A DNA stretch of 35,045 nt, from assembly GCA_024236075.1 (NCBI GenBank), contig JACKLE010000015.1, forward strand, positions 1 to 35,045. The letters are read 5' to 3'. The DNA comes from Alphaproteobacteria bacterium. Its GTDB lineage: Bacteria; Pseudomonadota; Alphaproteobacteria; JACAEB01. Every line of letters begins with the position of its first letter. Positions within the stretch are counted from its first letter, which is position 1. A model generated the notes under the pieces. That model was not told where the DNA came from. It searched no databases and saw nothing but the letters and a program-made list of their open reading frames with translations. Of this stretch, positions 22,914 to 32,498 are shown piece after piece. The position numbers and the translations under genes are program-made.

Positions 22914-24320
22914 ATGACGAGAGACGAGGAATCGCGGCCGGTCCCGGCGATGGCGGGTCTCACCCTCGGCGCATCCCTCGCCGGCCTCACGGTCGCCGGG
23001 ATCGCGGGCCGCATCCTCACCCTGGAGGAGTTCGCGCTCCTCGCCGCGTGCCTCGCCGTCGCCGGCACGATCGCGGCCCTCGTGGCGGGCGGAGGCCTGG
23101 TCGCGCCGCTCCTGCGCGTATTGCATCCTCCGTTCGCGGCCGCCGCCGGCTGGCGCGGAATCTCCGGGTTCGCGCGCGCGCTCCTCGTGCTCGTGCTCGG
23201 ACTCGGTGCCGGTCTCGCCCTGGCCTTCGGCCCCGGAGCCGGTCTCTTCGGGCAGCTCTCCCCCGCGAACGAACTCGACGGGGCGGCGCCGACCGCGGGC
23301 GGGCTCGTCGCGCTCATGGCCTTTGCCGCCGCGCTTGCCGGCACGTTCGCCGCGCTCGGACGGCGGGGGCTCGAGACCGCCTTCGCGCCGGGGCACGCCT
23401 TCGGCGGACCGATCGCGACGCTCCTCACGCTCGCGCTTCTCCTCTCCGTGATGTGGGGAGGGGGACCCCTCGACCTCATGGTGGTTCTGGGGCTCGTTCT
23501 CTTCGGCCACGCGCTGGCCGCGGCACTCGCGGCGGTGCTGCTCTCGGGCGAGATCGGCCGGCAGGCCGCGCGCGAGGACGACGCGCACGGGCCGCGCGCG
23601 GAAGGCCTCATCCACCTCGCTCTCGCCATCGCGGCCAGCATTCTCGCCTCCGCCGAAATCTGGATTCTGCTGGCGCGCGGAGACCTCGTGGCGCTGGCCC
23701 AGTTCGCGGCGGCCCTCGCGCTCGTCGCGGCCATCCTCGCGCCCCTCGCAGCCGCCCATGCCGCGATCGGTCCCTTCCTCGGCGCGCTGCACGCCTATGG
23801 CGAGCACGCCTCGCTCGAGCGCCTCGCGCGCGCCGTCACGACGGTCGCCGCCATCCCGACGCTCCTTCTCGTGATCGTCGCGCTCGTCTGGCCCTCGGAG
23901 CTGCTGAGCCTCGTCTTCGGACCGCGCTTCGCACCGGCGGCGCCGGCACTGCGCGCGCTGCTGCCGGGCGCCGCGCTCGCCGCGCTCGCAGGTCCCGGCC
24001 TCGCCATCATCGCCGAGACGGGCCACACGCGGATCGCGCTCGTTATTGCGGTTCTCGGCGGCCTCGTGACGGCCGGCTTCGGCCTCGCTCTCGTCGGGCC
24101 TTTCGGCCTAGCGGGCCTCGCCGCAGCGACGTCGGTGGGCCTTGCGCTGGCGAGCCTTCTCGCCAACGCGCATCTCAGCGCGCGCCAGGACCTCATACCG
24201 GCGGCCTATCGCCGGCCGGAGATGGTTCTCGCGAGCCTCGTCGCCTTCGTCGAGGAGGTGGGGCGCCTCTTCCCCGCCCGCCGGGGCGAGGATGCCGCGC
24301 AGTCCTACTATCAGGGCTGA
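22914..24320 (+). CDS. Polytopic membrane protein, flippase-like (MOP/Wzx-type)
   Basis: This 468-residue protein is rich in Ala, Leu, Gly and Val and has roughly 11-13 hydrophobic stretches long enough to span the membrane, starting with MAGLTLGASLAGLTVAGIAG. Short basic or acidic loops separate them. The layout, including LLSLVFGPRFAPAAPALRALLPGAALAALAGPGLAIIAETGHTRIAL-type late helices (near residues 320-380), resembles oligosaccharide flippases that move lipid-linked units across the inner membrane. ATG 22914 has GGAAGG eight bases upstream; the frame is open back to 22857 without support. It follows pgi by 108 bases and converges with the manC-type gene. I cannot exclude another polytopic exporter of the MOP superfamily, and no polymerase (Wzy) or ligase is in the window. 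Confidence 0.72.
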   Translation: MTRDEESRPVPAMAGLTLGASLAGLTVAGIAGRILTLEEFALLAACLAVAGTIAALVAGGGLVAPLLRVLHPPFAAAAGWRGISGFARALLVLVLGLGAGLALAFGPGAGLFGQLSPANELDGAAPTAGGLVALMAFAAALAGTFAALGRRGLETAFAPGHAFGGPIATLLTLALLLSVMWGGGPLDLMVVLGLVLFGHALAAALAAVLLSGEIGRQAAREDDAHGPRAEGLIHLALAIAASILASAEIWILLARGDLVALAQFAAALALVAAILAPLAAAHAAIGPFLGALHAYGEHASLERLARAVTTVAAIPTLLLVIVALVWPSELLSLVFGPRFAPAAPALRALLPGAALAALAGPGLAIIAETGHTRIALVIAVLGGLVTAGFGLALVGPFGLAGLAAATSVGLALASLLANAHLSARQDLIPAAYRRPEMVLASLVAFVEEVGRLFPARRGEDAAQSYYQG

Positions 24321-24353
24321 GGCCGGCGCCGGCGCCAACGATCGGCCTGGCGA

Positions 24354-25778
24354 TCATCCCCGCTTGTAGACGTCCTCGAAGCGAACGATGTCGTCCTCGC
24401 CGAGATAGACGCCCGACTGCACCTCGATGAGGCGCAAGGGCACCTTTCCGGGATTTTCGAGGCGGTGCACCGTGCCGAGCGGAATGTAGACGCTTTCGTT
24501 CTCGGCAAGGAGCTTCTCCTCCTCGCCGACGCGCACCTTGGCCGTGCCCTGCACGACCACCCAATGCTCAGCCCGGTGATGATGCATCTGCAGCGAGAGC
24601 TTGGCTCCCGGGCTCACATAGAGCTGCTTCACCTGATAGCGCTCGCCGGCGTCGATCCCCTCGAAGAAGCCCCAGGGCCGGTAGATCCGCCGATGCGCCT
24701 CGGCCTCGGTGCGGCCCTCCGCCTTCAGCGCCTCGACGATGCGCTTCACGTCCTGGACGCGGTCCTTGGCGGCGACGAGCACCGCGTCGGCCGTTTCGAC
24801 CACGACGAGGTTCTCCACCCCGAGCGTCGCCACGAGGCGCGACTCGCTGCGGACGAGTGAGCCGGAGGTGTCCACGGCGACCGTGTCCCCGATCCTCAGA
24901 TTGCCGTCGACGTCGCGCGCGCCGGTCTCCCAGAGCGCGGCCCAGGAGCCGATGTCGCTCCAGCCCATGTCGACGGGCACGACCGCTGCCCGCGTGGTGC
25001 GCTCCATGACGGCATAGTCGAGCGAATCCGACGGACAGGCCGAGAAGGACGCCGTCTCGAGGCGGAGGAAGTCGAGGTCGCGTTTGGCGCCCGCGAGGGC
25101 CTTCTCGCAGGCCGCGAGAATCTTCGGCGCGTGCGTCTTGAGCTCGGCGAGGAGGACACCCGCCTCGAACATGAAGATGCCGGAGTTCCAGGCATAGTCG
25201 CCCGACGCCACATAGGACGCCGCGGTCTTCGCGTCGGGCTTCTCGACGAAGGCCTCGACCTTCGATGCCTCGCCCTCGAGGCCGAGATCGGCGCCCCGCT
25301 TGATGTAGCCATAGCCCGTCTCGGGACGGTCCGGCACGATGCCGAAGGTCACGAGGTTGCCGTCCCGGGCCGCGCGCGCGCCTTTGGCGATCGCCTCGTG
25401 AAAGCGCGGCAGGTCTGCGATGTGATGGTCGGCCGGCACGACGAGCGCGAGCGCGCGCGGGTCCTCCGCGGCGAGCAGAAGCGCCGCCACCGCGACCGCC
25501 GGCGCGGTGTTTCGCGCGGCGGGCTCGAGCACATGGGCCTTGAGCCCGATTCCGAGCTCCATCAGCTGCTGGGCGATGGTGAAGCGGTGCTCCTCGTTCG
25601 AGATGACCATGGGCGCGGCGAAGGCGAGCGGGCTTGCCGCGGGAAAGCGCAGGGCCGTCTCCTGGATCATCGAGCGCGGACCGAGAAGCGGCAGAAGCTG
25701 CTTCGGATAGAGTGCGCGCGACACGGGCCAAAGGCGCGTCCCGGAGCCTCCCGAAAGGATGACCGGGGTGATCGTCAT
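24354..25778 (-). CDS. manC: Mannose-1-phosphate guanylyltransferase / mannose-6-phosphate isomerase
   Basis: This 474-residue type II enzyme makes GDP-mannose and usually also isomerises fructose 6-phosphate to mannose 6-phosphate. The N-terminal pyrophosphorylase domain carries ILSGGSGTRLWPVSR and YPKQLLPL near its start, and VEKPDAKTA and WNSGIFMF around the middle. The C-terminal cupin (about 360-474) shows RPWGFFEGID, QMHHHRAEHWVVVQGTA and SVYIPLGTVHRLENPG, the metal-site histidines of the isomerase. ATG 25778 is preferred over GTG 25784, because AGGAG then lies eight bases upstream rather than two. It converges with the flippase-like gene and diverges from rfbA across about 177 bases. 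It supplies GDP-mannose directly or through Gmd-Fcl as GDP-fucose. Similar genes are named xanB, cpsB or algA. Confidence 0.95.
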   Translation of the reverse strand: MTITPVILSGGSGTRLWPVSRALYPKQLLPLLGPRSMIQETALRFPAASPLAFAAPMVISNEEHRFTIAQQLMELGIGLKAHVLEPAARNTAPAVAVAALLLAAEDPRALALVVPADHHIADLPRFHEAIAKGARAARDGNLVTFGIVPDRPETGYGYIKRGADLGLEGEASKVEAFVEKPDAKTAASYVASGDYAWNSGIFMFEAGVLLAELKTHAPKILAACEKALAGAKRDLDFLRLETASFSACPSDSLDYAVMERTTRAAVVPVDMGWSDIGSWAALWETGARDVDGNLRIGDTVAVDTSGSLVRSESRLVATLGVENLVVVETADAVLVAAKDRVQDVKRIVEALKAEGRTEAEAHRRIYRPWGFFEGIDAGERYQVKQLYVSPGAKLSLQMHHHRAEHWVVVQGTAKVRVGEEEKLLAENESVYIPLGTVHRLENPGKVPLRLIEVQSGVYLGEDDIVRFEDVYKRG

Positions 25779-25955
25779 CGGCACTGCTCCTCATGCTGCG
25801 CGGAAAAACCCGGCCTTCTGCGATGATCGGGCGCCGGGCCCCTACGCGTAAAGGATTCTTCGCCGGCCCGATGCTAGCCTCTTGCGCCGTGCGAGGCGCG
25901 TGCCAGCGCGCCGCCCGCAGGCGCTGGGGCCATCCTGCCCAATCTTGGAGGCTGC

Positions 25956-26825
25956 ATGAAGGGGATCATTCTCGCCGGGGGATCGGGCACCCGCCTCTAT
26001 CCGCTCACGCTGGCGACGAGCAAGCAGCTCATGCCGGTCTACGACAAGCCGATGATCTACTATCCGCTGTCGACGCTGATGCTCGCGGGCATCCGCGACA
26101 TCCTCGTCATCACCACGCCCGAGGACGGCCCCCGCTTCCACCAGCTTCTGGGGGACGGCAGCCAGTGGGGGCTCGCGATCTCCTACGCGGCCCAGCCCAG
26201 GCCCGAAGGCCTCGCCCAGGCCTTCGTGATCGGCGCGGACTTCGTCGGCAGCGACTCGGCCGCGCTTGTGCTCGGCGACAACATCTTCTTCGGCCATGGC
26301 CTCACGGAGGAGCTCGAGGAGGCCTCGGCGATACGCTCCGGCGCGCTCGTCTTCGCCTATTGGGTGAGCGATCCGGAGCGCTACGGCGTCGTCGCCTTCG
26401 ACGGTTCCGGGCACGCCCTCTCGATCGAGGAGAAGCCCAAATCGCCGCGCTCGAACTGGGCGGTGACGGGCCTCTACTTCTACGACAACGACGTCGTCTC
26501 CATCGCGCGGGAGCTGAAGCCCTCGGCCCGCGGCGAGCTCGAAATCACCGATGTCAACAAGGTCTACCTCGCGCGCGGAGCGCTGAAGGTCCACCGGCTC
26601 GGGCGGGGCTATGCCTGGCTCGACACCGGCACGCACGACAGCCTCATGGAGGCGGGAACCTTCATCCAGACCATCGAGCACCGCCAAGGCCTCAAGGTCG
26701 CCTGCGTGGAGGAGATCGCCTACCGCAAGGGCTTCATCGACGCGGGCGCGCTCGAGCGCCTGGCGAGCCCGCTCGTGAAGAGCGGCTACGGGGCCTATCT
26801 TCTCGACGTCCTGAAGCGCGACTGA
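25956..26825 (+). CDS. rfbA: Glucose-1-phosphate thymidylyltransferase
   Basis: This 289-residue enzyme (RmlA) makes dTDP-glucose from dTTP and glucose 1-phosphate. MKGIILAGGSGTRLYPLT opens the nucleotide-binding loop and is followed by KQLMPVYDKPMIYYPLSTLM, both diagnostic. VLGDNIFFGHGL holds the metal-binding Asp, and VVAFDGSGHALSIEEKPKSP and GYAWLDTGTHDSLMEA are further RmlA hallmarks. GGAGG lies five bases before the ATG. It is 10 bases from the convergent oxidoreductase gene, and no rmlB, rmlC or rmlD lies in the window, so the later steps to dTDP-rhamnose or another deoxysugar must be encoded elsewhere. It probably marks the right edge of the glycan locus. Confidence 0.96.
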   Translation: MKGIILAGGSGTRLYPLTLATSKQLMPVYDKPMIYYPLSTLMLAGIRDILVITTPEDGPRFHQLLGDGSQWGLAISYAAQPRPEGLAQAFVIGADFVGSDSAALVLGDNIFFGHGLTEELEEASAIRSGALVFAYWVSDPERYGVVAFDGSGHALSIEEKPKSPRSNWAVTGLYFYDNDVVSIARELKPSARGELEITDVNKVYLARGALKVHRLGRGYAWLDTGTHDSLMEAGTFIQTIEHRQGLKVACVEEIAYRKGFIDAGALERLASPLVKSGYGAYLLDVLKRD

Positions 26826-26835
26826 GGCCGACGCC

Positions 26836-27414
26836 CTACCGGCCGAGCGAGCCGAGGCGCACCATCTCGGTGAGGGCGCGCGAGCGGGCATGCGGCGAGC
26901 CGTCGACCGTGCCGACGAGCGTCTCGCGGATCGGACGAATGCCCGCGAAGCCGAGAATGCCGACCTCGAGGTTCTTCAGGCCGTGGGCGCCGAAGAGGAC
27001 GCGAAAGGCGGGCGCGGGCATGCCCATCGTCACGACGATGCGGGCCGAACGCCCCTTGAGGGCGCCGCTGGGAAAGCCCCGGGTCTGCTCGAACGCGAAG
27101 CCCGGACGGCAGATCTGCTCCAGGAAGCCCTTGAGGAGCGCAGGCATGGTGCCGAGCCAGAGCGGGAAGAAGATCGCAAGGTGCTCGCCCCAGCGCACGG
27201 CCTCCTGCGCCTCGACGAGGGCGGCGGGAAGCTGCCCGGTCTCGAACTCGTCCTTCGAGCGCAGGATGGGGAAGTCGAGCCGCGCGAGGGCGATGCTGCG
27301 AACCTCGTGGCCGGCCTCTTGCGCTCCGTTGCGATAGGCGGAGGCGAGCGCATGCACGAAGCGCCCTTCGTCCGGATCGGGGTGGCCGTCGAGAAGAACG
27401 ATGCGCCGCGTCAT
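26836..27414 (-). CDS. Flavodoxin-fold NAD(P)H oxidoreductase
   Basis: This 192-residue protein belongs to the flavodoxin_2 family (NAD(P)H:quinone oxidoreductases such as KefF/MdaB/YwrO relatives). It begins MTRRIVLLDGHPDP, the phosphate-binding loop for FMN, with GHP as in the family. AIFFPLWLGTMPALLKGFLEQI (near 90-111) is the characteristic P-x-W-x-x-x-P-A-x-L-K motif. An upstream ATG at 27462 is in frame, but the flavin loop starts right after ATG 27414. No clear ribosome site precedes it. It lies 68 bases downstream of the glutathione S-transferase gene on the same strand and may be co-transcribed. A detoxifying or redox-defence role is inferred. Confidence 0.87.
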   Translation of the reverse strand: MTRRIVLLDGHPDPDEGRFVHALASAYRNGAQEAGHEVRSIALARLDFPILRSKDEFETGQLPAALVEAQEAVRWGEHLAIFFPLWLGTMPALLKGFLEQICRPGFAFEQTRGFPSGALKGRSARIVVTMGMPAPAFRVLFGAHGLKNLEVGILGFAGIRPIRETLVGTVDGSPHARSRALTEMVRLGSLGR

Positions 27415-27482
27415 GGTGCGAACGTAGGACGCCCGGCGCCATTGCGCATTGAGCCGCATCAATCCGACGCGCTGCGGCGGAC

Positions 27483-28085
27483 CTAGATGCCGGCCGCCTC
27501 GATCTCCTCGGCCCGCCGATATCCGGGCCGCGCCCGGCAGCGCGCGACATAGCCCGCGAAAGGCTCCTCGTCCGGCAGGATCTTCAGGATCTCGCGCCCG
27601 AACAGGAGATTGGCGCCCACCATGACATCCGCGGCCGTGAACTGCTCGCCGAGGAGCCATGGCCCCTTCCCGAGCGCGCCGGCGAGGGTCTCCATCACCC
27701 GCTCGAAGCTTCCCCAGCCGGCCCGCTCCGGCGCGAACGGCCCCTTGCCCTGGATCTTCTCGACGAAGGCGTCCTCCATGCAGGCGGCCGCGAAGAAGAG
27801 CCAGGTGAGGTAGCGCCCGCGCCGAGGATCGCCCATCGGCGGCGCGAGCCTCGCGTCGAGCGCCCGCTCGGCGACATAGGCGCAGATCGCGGCGGATTCG
27901 AAGATTCGGGCCGGCCCCTCGACGAGGGCGGGCACCTTTCCCATCGGGTTCACGGCGCGATAGGCGGGCGCGTTCTGGTCGCCCTTGCGGATGTCGATGA
28001 GCTGGCGCTCATACGGCACGCCCGCCTCCTCGAGCATCCACAGCGCACGGAAGGACCGCGTCCTGGGGCACCAGTAGAGCTTCAT
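27483..28085 (-). CDS. Glutathione S-transferase family protein
   Basis: This 200-residue protein has the usual two GST domains. The N-terminal thioredoxin-like domain starts MKLYWCPRTRSFRALWMLEEAG and contains NPMGKVPALVEG with the cis-Pro (about residues 48-56) and IFESAAICAYVAER, whose Glu-Ser binds the glutathione gamma-glutamyl part. The C-terminal helical domain has LGEQFTAADVMVGANLLF, the N-capping box motif. Cys6 and Ser11 are candidate active-site residues near the N-terminus. GGAGG lies six bases before the ATG at 28085. It follows the acetoacetyl-CoA synthetase gene by 80 bases on the same strand. The substrate is unknown; it most resembles small bacterial GSTs. Confidence 0.92.
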   Translation of the reverse strand: MKLYWCPRTRSFRALWMLEEAGVPYERQLIDIRKGDQNAPAYRAVNPMGKVPALVEGPARIFESAAICAYVAERALDARLAPPMGDPRRGRYLTWLFFAAACMEDAFVEKIQGKGPFAPERAGWGSFERVMETLAGALGKGPWLLGEQFTAADVMVGANLLFGREILKILPDEEPFAGYVARCRARPGYRRAEEIEAAGI

Positions 28086-28165
28086 CGCCTGCCTCCGTCC
28101 CATCGGCTCGACCGACGAGAACATAAGCAGAACAAAGACGCGGAGTCCAGCGCTCCCTCGCCGCC

Positions 28166-30112
<1,947 letters not shown>

Positions 30113-30370
30113 CGCTTCCCTCCTCGTGAGGTGGACAACCGTCTTTAGAGCATGCGCCGGGGCGCAGGGAACGGCCTTCGCAGAATTTTTCCGCAAGCGC
30201 GAAATGGCCGCGATGCCGCAAAGGCACGCCAAGGTTAAATTTTGTCCGGCCTGTGACGAGTCCGACGGGGGGAGGTCGCTCGCTCGTTAAATGCCTCCGG
30301 GAGGAGCCGTGTCGGACCTCCAGCAACAAGGCCCGGTCCCTTGGGCGCGGGCCATCAAGGAGCCCACGAT

Positions 30371-30619
30371 ATGAAGACTGTCATGATCGCCCTGGCCGCC
30401 GGCCTCGCTCTGTCGCCCGTGGCGGCCTTCGCGCAGCAAGGCGGCGGCGGCGCGCTCTCCGCGTGCACGGCCGACATCCAGAAGTACTGCGAAGGCAAGA
30501 CGCCGCGCACGCCGGAAATGCGCGCCTGCATCCAGGAGAATTCGAGCAAGTTCTCCGACGAGTGCAAGAAGGTGCTCGCGGAAATGCGCGCGAAGGCGGC
30601 CCAAGGCGGCGGCCAGTAA
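30371..30619 (+). CDS. Small secreted Cys-rich repeat protein
   Basis: This 82-residue protein starts with a clear Sec signal peptide: Met-Lys, a hydrophobic core of about 15 residues (VMIALAAGLALSPVAAF) and an AFA-QQ cleavage site near residue 21. The mature part is a single Cys-rich unit with four cysteines, CTADIQKYC...MRACIQENSSKFSDEC, matching the PF00839 cysteine-rich (GLG1-type) repeat pattern seen in small alphaproteobacterial periplasmic proteins. Two disulfides are likely. AAGGAG lies eight bases before the ATG. It is divergent from the acetoacetyl-CoA synthetase gene with about 258 bases between, and is followed by a strong hairpin. The function of such proteins is unknown. Confidence 0.85.
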   Translation: MKTVMIALAAGLALSPVAAFAQQGGGGALSACTADIQKYCEGKTPRTPEMRACIQENSSKFSDECKKVLAEMRAKAAQGGGQ

Positions 30620-30643
30620 CCAGCGAAATCTTTGGCGCTCGGG

Positions 30644-30672
30644 CGGCCCCCTTCCTCGCGGAAGCGGGGCCG
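30644..30672 (+). terminator. GC-rich hairpin after the Cys-rich gene
   Basis: CGGCCCC-CTTCC (30644-30655) pairs with GGAAG-CGGGGCCG (30660-30672) around a TCGC loop, with one bulged base. It begins 24 bases after the stop and is followed by TTGCCGTTTCT, a moderate T-run. It should end the Cys-rich transcript, and it also lies just past the 3' end of the opposing tRNA gene. Confidence 0.65.
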
Positions 30673-30696
30673 TTGCCGTTTCTGCGCGCCGATCGC

Positions 30697-30783
30697 TGGT
30701 GCGGGCGGAGGGACTCGAACCCTCACGGCCTTGCGGCCAACGGATTTTAAGTCCGTTGCGTCTACCGATTCCGCCACGTCCGC
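30697..30783 (-). tRNA. tRNA-Leu (UAA)
   Basis: The minus strand folds as a class II tRNA. The D arm is closed by GCG/CGC. The anticodon arm has a CTTAAAA loop with anticodon TAA (30747-30749 on plus). A long variable arm (GGCC-GCAA-GGCC) is typical of leucine tRNAs, and the T arm is GAGGG-TTCGAGT-CCCTC. The CCA end is encoded (30697-30699). In the acceptor stem GCGGACG/CGCCCGC, position 5 pairs as A-C, a single mismatch. Confidence 0.95.
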
Positions 30784-30840
30784 GCAGGACGAGCCTCTTA
30801 CGAGGGCGGGGCGGATGTCCACCGCCAGCGGCGACAGCAT

Positions 30841-30870
30841 ATTGACATTTATGTCGATAAGACGCATCTT
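30841..30870 (+). promoter_or_regulatory. Candidate promoter and TetR-type operator
   Basis: TTGACA (30842-30847) is a perfect -35, with a weak CATCTT -10 at 30865-30870 after 17 bases. The -35 sits inside ATTGACATTTATGTCGAT (30841-30858), a dyad symmetric at 14 of 18 positions with a perfect GACAT-TT-ATGTC core. Because the TetR-like gene is in the same operon, this is a natural site for autorepression. The hydrolase ATG is 36 bases downstream of the -10. Confidence 0.5.
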
Positions 30871-30905
30871 GAGAGCATGGCAGTCCCATTTCGAGGAGAA
30901 GCGCC

Positions 30906-31745
30906 ATGGCGACCCCCCACCCCGTCACGCCCCGCAATCTCGAGCTCGGCAAGCTCGGCGACGGCACGCGCTATTGGCTCGGCGGCGATCCGGCGCGCAC
31001 CGCGTTCATGAACGGGCTTTCGATCACCTTTCCGGAAGGCGAGCGCATGTTCGTCGACTCGGTGAAGCCCTACCGCGAAGCCATCGCGGACGAGCGTCTC
31101 GCGGCCGATGTGCGCGGCTTCTGCGGCCAGGAGGCGATACATGCGCGCGAGCACGCGACCTTCAACGACCGCCTGACGGAGCAGGGCTTCCCGGTCGGCG
31201 AGCTCGAGGACAAGATCAAGGCCCGCATCGCCTGGGTGAAGGCGCATTTCCCGCAGCGCCACCGCCTGGCCGTGACCTGCGCGCTCGAGCACTTCACCGC
31301 CATCATGGCGAACCAGATTCTGTCGCACCCGGAATATTTCGAGGACGCGGACGAGGAGTACCGCAAGCTCTGGCTCTGGCACGCGCTGGAGGAGACCGAG
31401 CACAAGGCCGTCGCCTTCGACGTCTACCGCAACGTGGCGGGGGGCACCTATTTCGAGCGCGTCCGCGTCATGATCCTCATGACGATCATGTTCAACCTGC
31501 GCATCTTCAATCACGTCCGTGTGCTGCTGAAGACCGACGGGCTCGCGGGCAATCTGAAGCTCTGGGCCGGCCTCCTCTGGTATCTCTGGGGCAAGCCCGG
31601 CTTCTTCCGCCGCTGCGCCAAGGACTATCTCGACTATTTCCGGCCGGGCTTCCATCCCTGGGACCACGACAACGGCGCGCTCGCCGAGAGCTGGAAGCGC
31701 CGCTTCGAGCCGCCGCGGGCCCCGCTTGGCGCCGCCGCGGAGTGA
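30906..31745 (+). CDS. PF10118-type metal-dependent hydrolase
   Basis: This 279-residue protein matches the family annotated as predicted metal-dependent hydrolases (PF10118). Its helices carry a ferritin-like set of metal ligands: Glu76, His79 and His83 in QEAIHAREH; Glu128 and His129 in ALEHF; and His159, Glu162/163 and His166 in WHALEETEHKAVAF. A hydrophobic stretch MILMTIMFNLRIF near residue 190 and another, LWAGLLWYLW, near 220 suggest membrane association. GAGGAG lies seven bases before the ATG. The gene overlaps the TetR-like gene by 20 bases and has a palindromic site in its promoter. No substrate is known for the family; a lipid-related function is only a guess from the hydrophobic helices. 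Confidence 0.85.
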   Translation: MATPHPVTPRNLELGKLGDGTRYWLGGDPARTAFMNGLSITFPEGERMFVDSVKPYREAIADERLAADVRGFCGQEAIHAREHATFNDRLTEQGFPVGELEDKIKARIAWVKAHFPQRHRLAVTCALEHFTAIMANQILSHPEYFEDADEEYRKLWLWHALEETEHKAVAFDVYRNVAGGTYFERVRVMILMTIMFNLRIFNHVRVLLKTDGLAGNLKLWAGLLWYLWGKPGFFRRCAKDYLDYFRPGFHPWDHDNGALAESWKRRFEPPRAPLGAAAE

Positions 31746-32367
31746 GCCGCGGCGCACGAGGCGCCAGGCCGGGGACGCCCGCGAGCACATTCTCGCCGTC
31801 GCCGAGGAGCGCTTCTCGACCCTCGGCCTCGACGGGCTGAAGCTCGTCGAGATCGCGGCCGCCGCCGGCGTGCGCCATTCGACGCTCCTCCATCATTTCG
31901 GCTCGGCCGCCGGCCTGCACGAGGCGCTCGTCGAGCGCATCGTCGGCCGGCTCGTCGCGGAGACGAGCGCGATCCTCCAGGGCGACGACCTGCGTCTCTC
32001 CGCGAGCGCCGCGGCCTCCGCCGTCTACCGCCTCTTCGCGCGGGAGGGCACCGCGAAGCTCGTCGCCTGGCTCGCGCTCGCCGGCGCCGAACCGAAGATC
32101 GAATCGCTGGGCGCGCCCTTCGACCGGATTCTGGAGCGCCTGGAGGCGCATACGCGCGAAGCGGGATTTCCGGCGGCCGAGGGCAAGGCGCTCGCGCGCG
32201 CCATCGTGCGTATCACGGTGACCTCGGCGATCGGCGAGGGGCTCGCCGGCAGCCGGCTCGACCGCGTCATGCCGCCGGAGGAAGGCGTTCAGGATCTCCC
32301 GCTCGAGACGGCGCTGGCGACGCTGATCCTGAAGGCGGGTGGCTTCTTGGACGAGGGGCAGTTGTGA
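31726..32367 (+). CDS. TetR family transcriptional regulator
   Basis: This 213-residue regulator has an N-terminal helix-turn-helix: AREHILAVAEERFSTLGLDGLKLVEIAAAAGVRHSTLLHHFG-type sequence spans about residues 18-58, with the recognition helix ending in HSTLLHHF. The remaining ~150 residues are helical and should bind a ligand and form the dimer. The start is TTG at 31726, inside the end of the hydrolase gene (20-base overlap); no later ATG or GTG leaves the HTH intact. It probably controls the hydrolase operon through the dyad at 30841-30858. The ligand is unknown. Confidence 0.88.
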   Translation: MAPPRSEPRRTRRQAGDAREHILAVAEERFSTLGLDGLKLVEIAAAAGVRHSTLLHHFGSAAGLHEALVERIVGRLVAETSAILQGDDLRLSASAAASAVYRLFAREGTAKLVAWLALAGAEPKIESLGAPFDRILERLEAHTREAGFPAAEGKALARAIVRITVTSAIGEGLAGSRLDRVMPPEEGVQDLPLETALATLILKAGGFLDEGQL

Positions 32368-32380
32368 GCGGTAAACCAGC

Positions 32381-32488
32381 TAGTAGCGAATAGTGAATAG
32401 TGAGTAGTGAGTAGAAAGCGGCCTGCGGATGCGTATGCCAAACACTTTTACTATTCACTACTCACTACCCACTACTCGCCACTCACTA
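32381..32488. repeat. Heptamer tandem repeats arranged as an inverted repeat
   Basis: The left arm (32381-32414) is a run of TAGYGAR heptamers: TAGCGAA, TAGTGAA, TAGTGAG, TAGTGAG, TAG. The right arm (32451-32488) is the same motif reversed: CTATTCA, CTACTCA, CTACCCA, CTACTCG, CCACTCA, CTA. A 36-base spacer separates them. The element fills most of the 131-base gap between the convergent TetR-like and cinA genes, and TTCGCTACTCC at 32495-32505 extends the pattern into the cinA stop. It is far more AT-rich than its surroundings. The folded RNA would be a long hairpin that could end both transcripts. Confidence 0.8.
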
Positions 32489-32498
32489 GCCCTCTTCG

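Noticed and set aside
32381..32488. Possible CRISPR array
   Set aside because: Units are 7 bases with no unique spacers and sit in two opposite orientations, so it is a tandem/inverted repeat.
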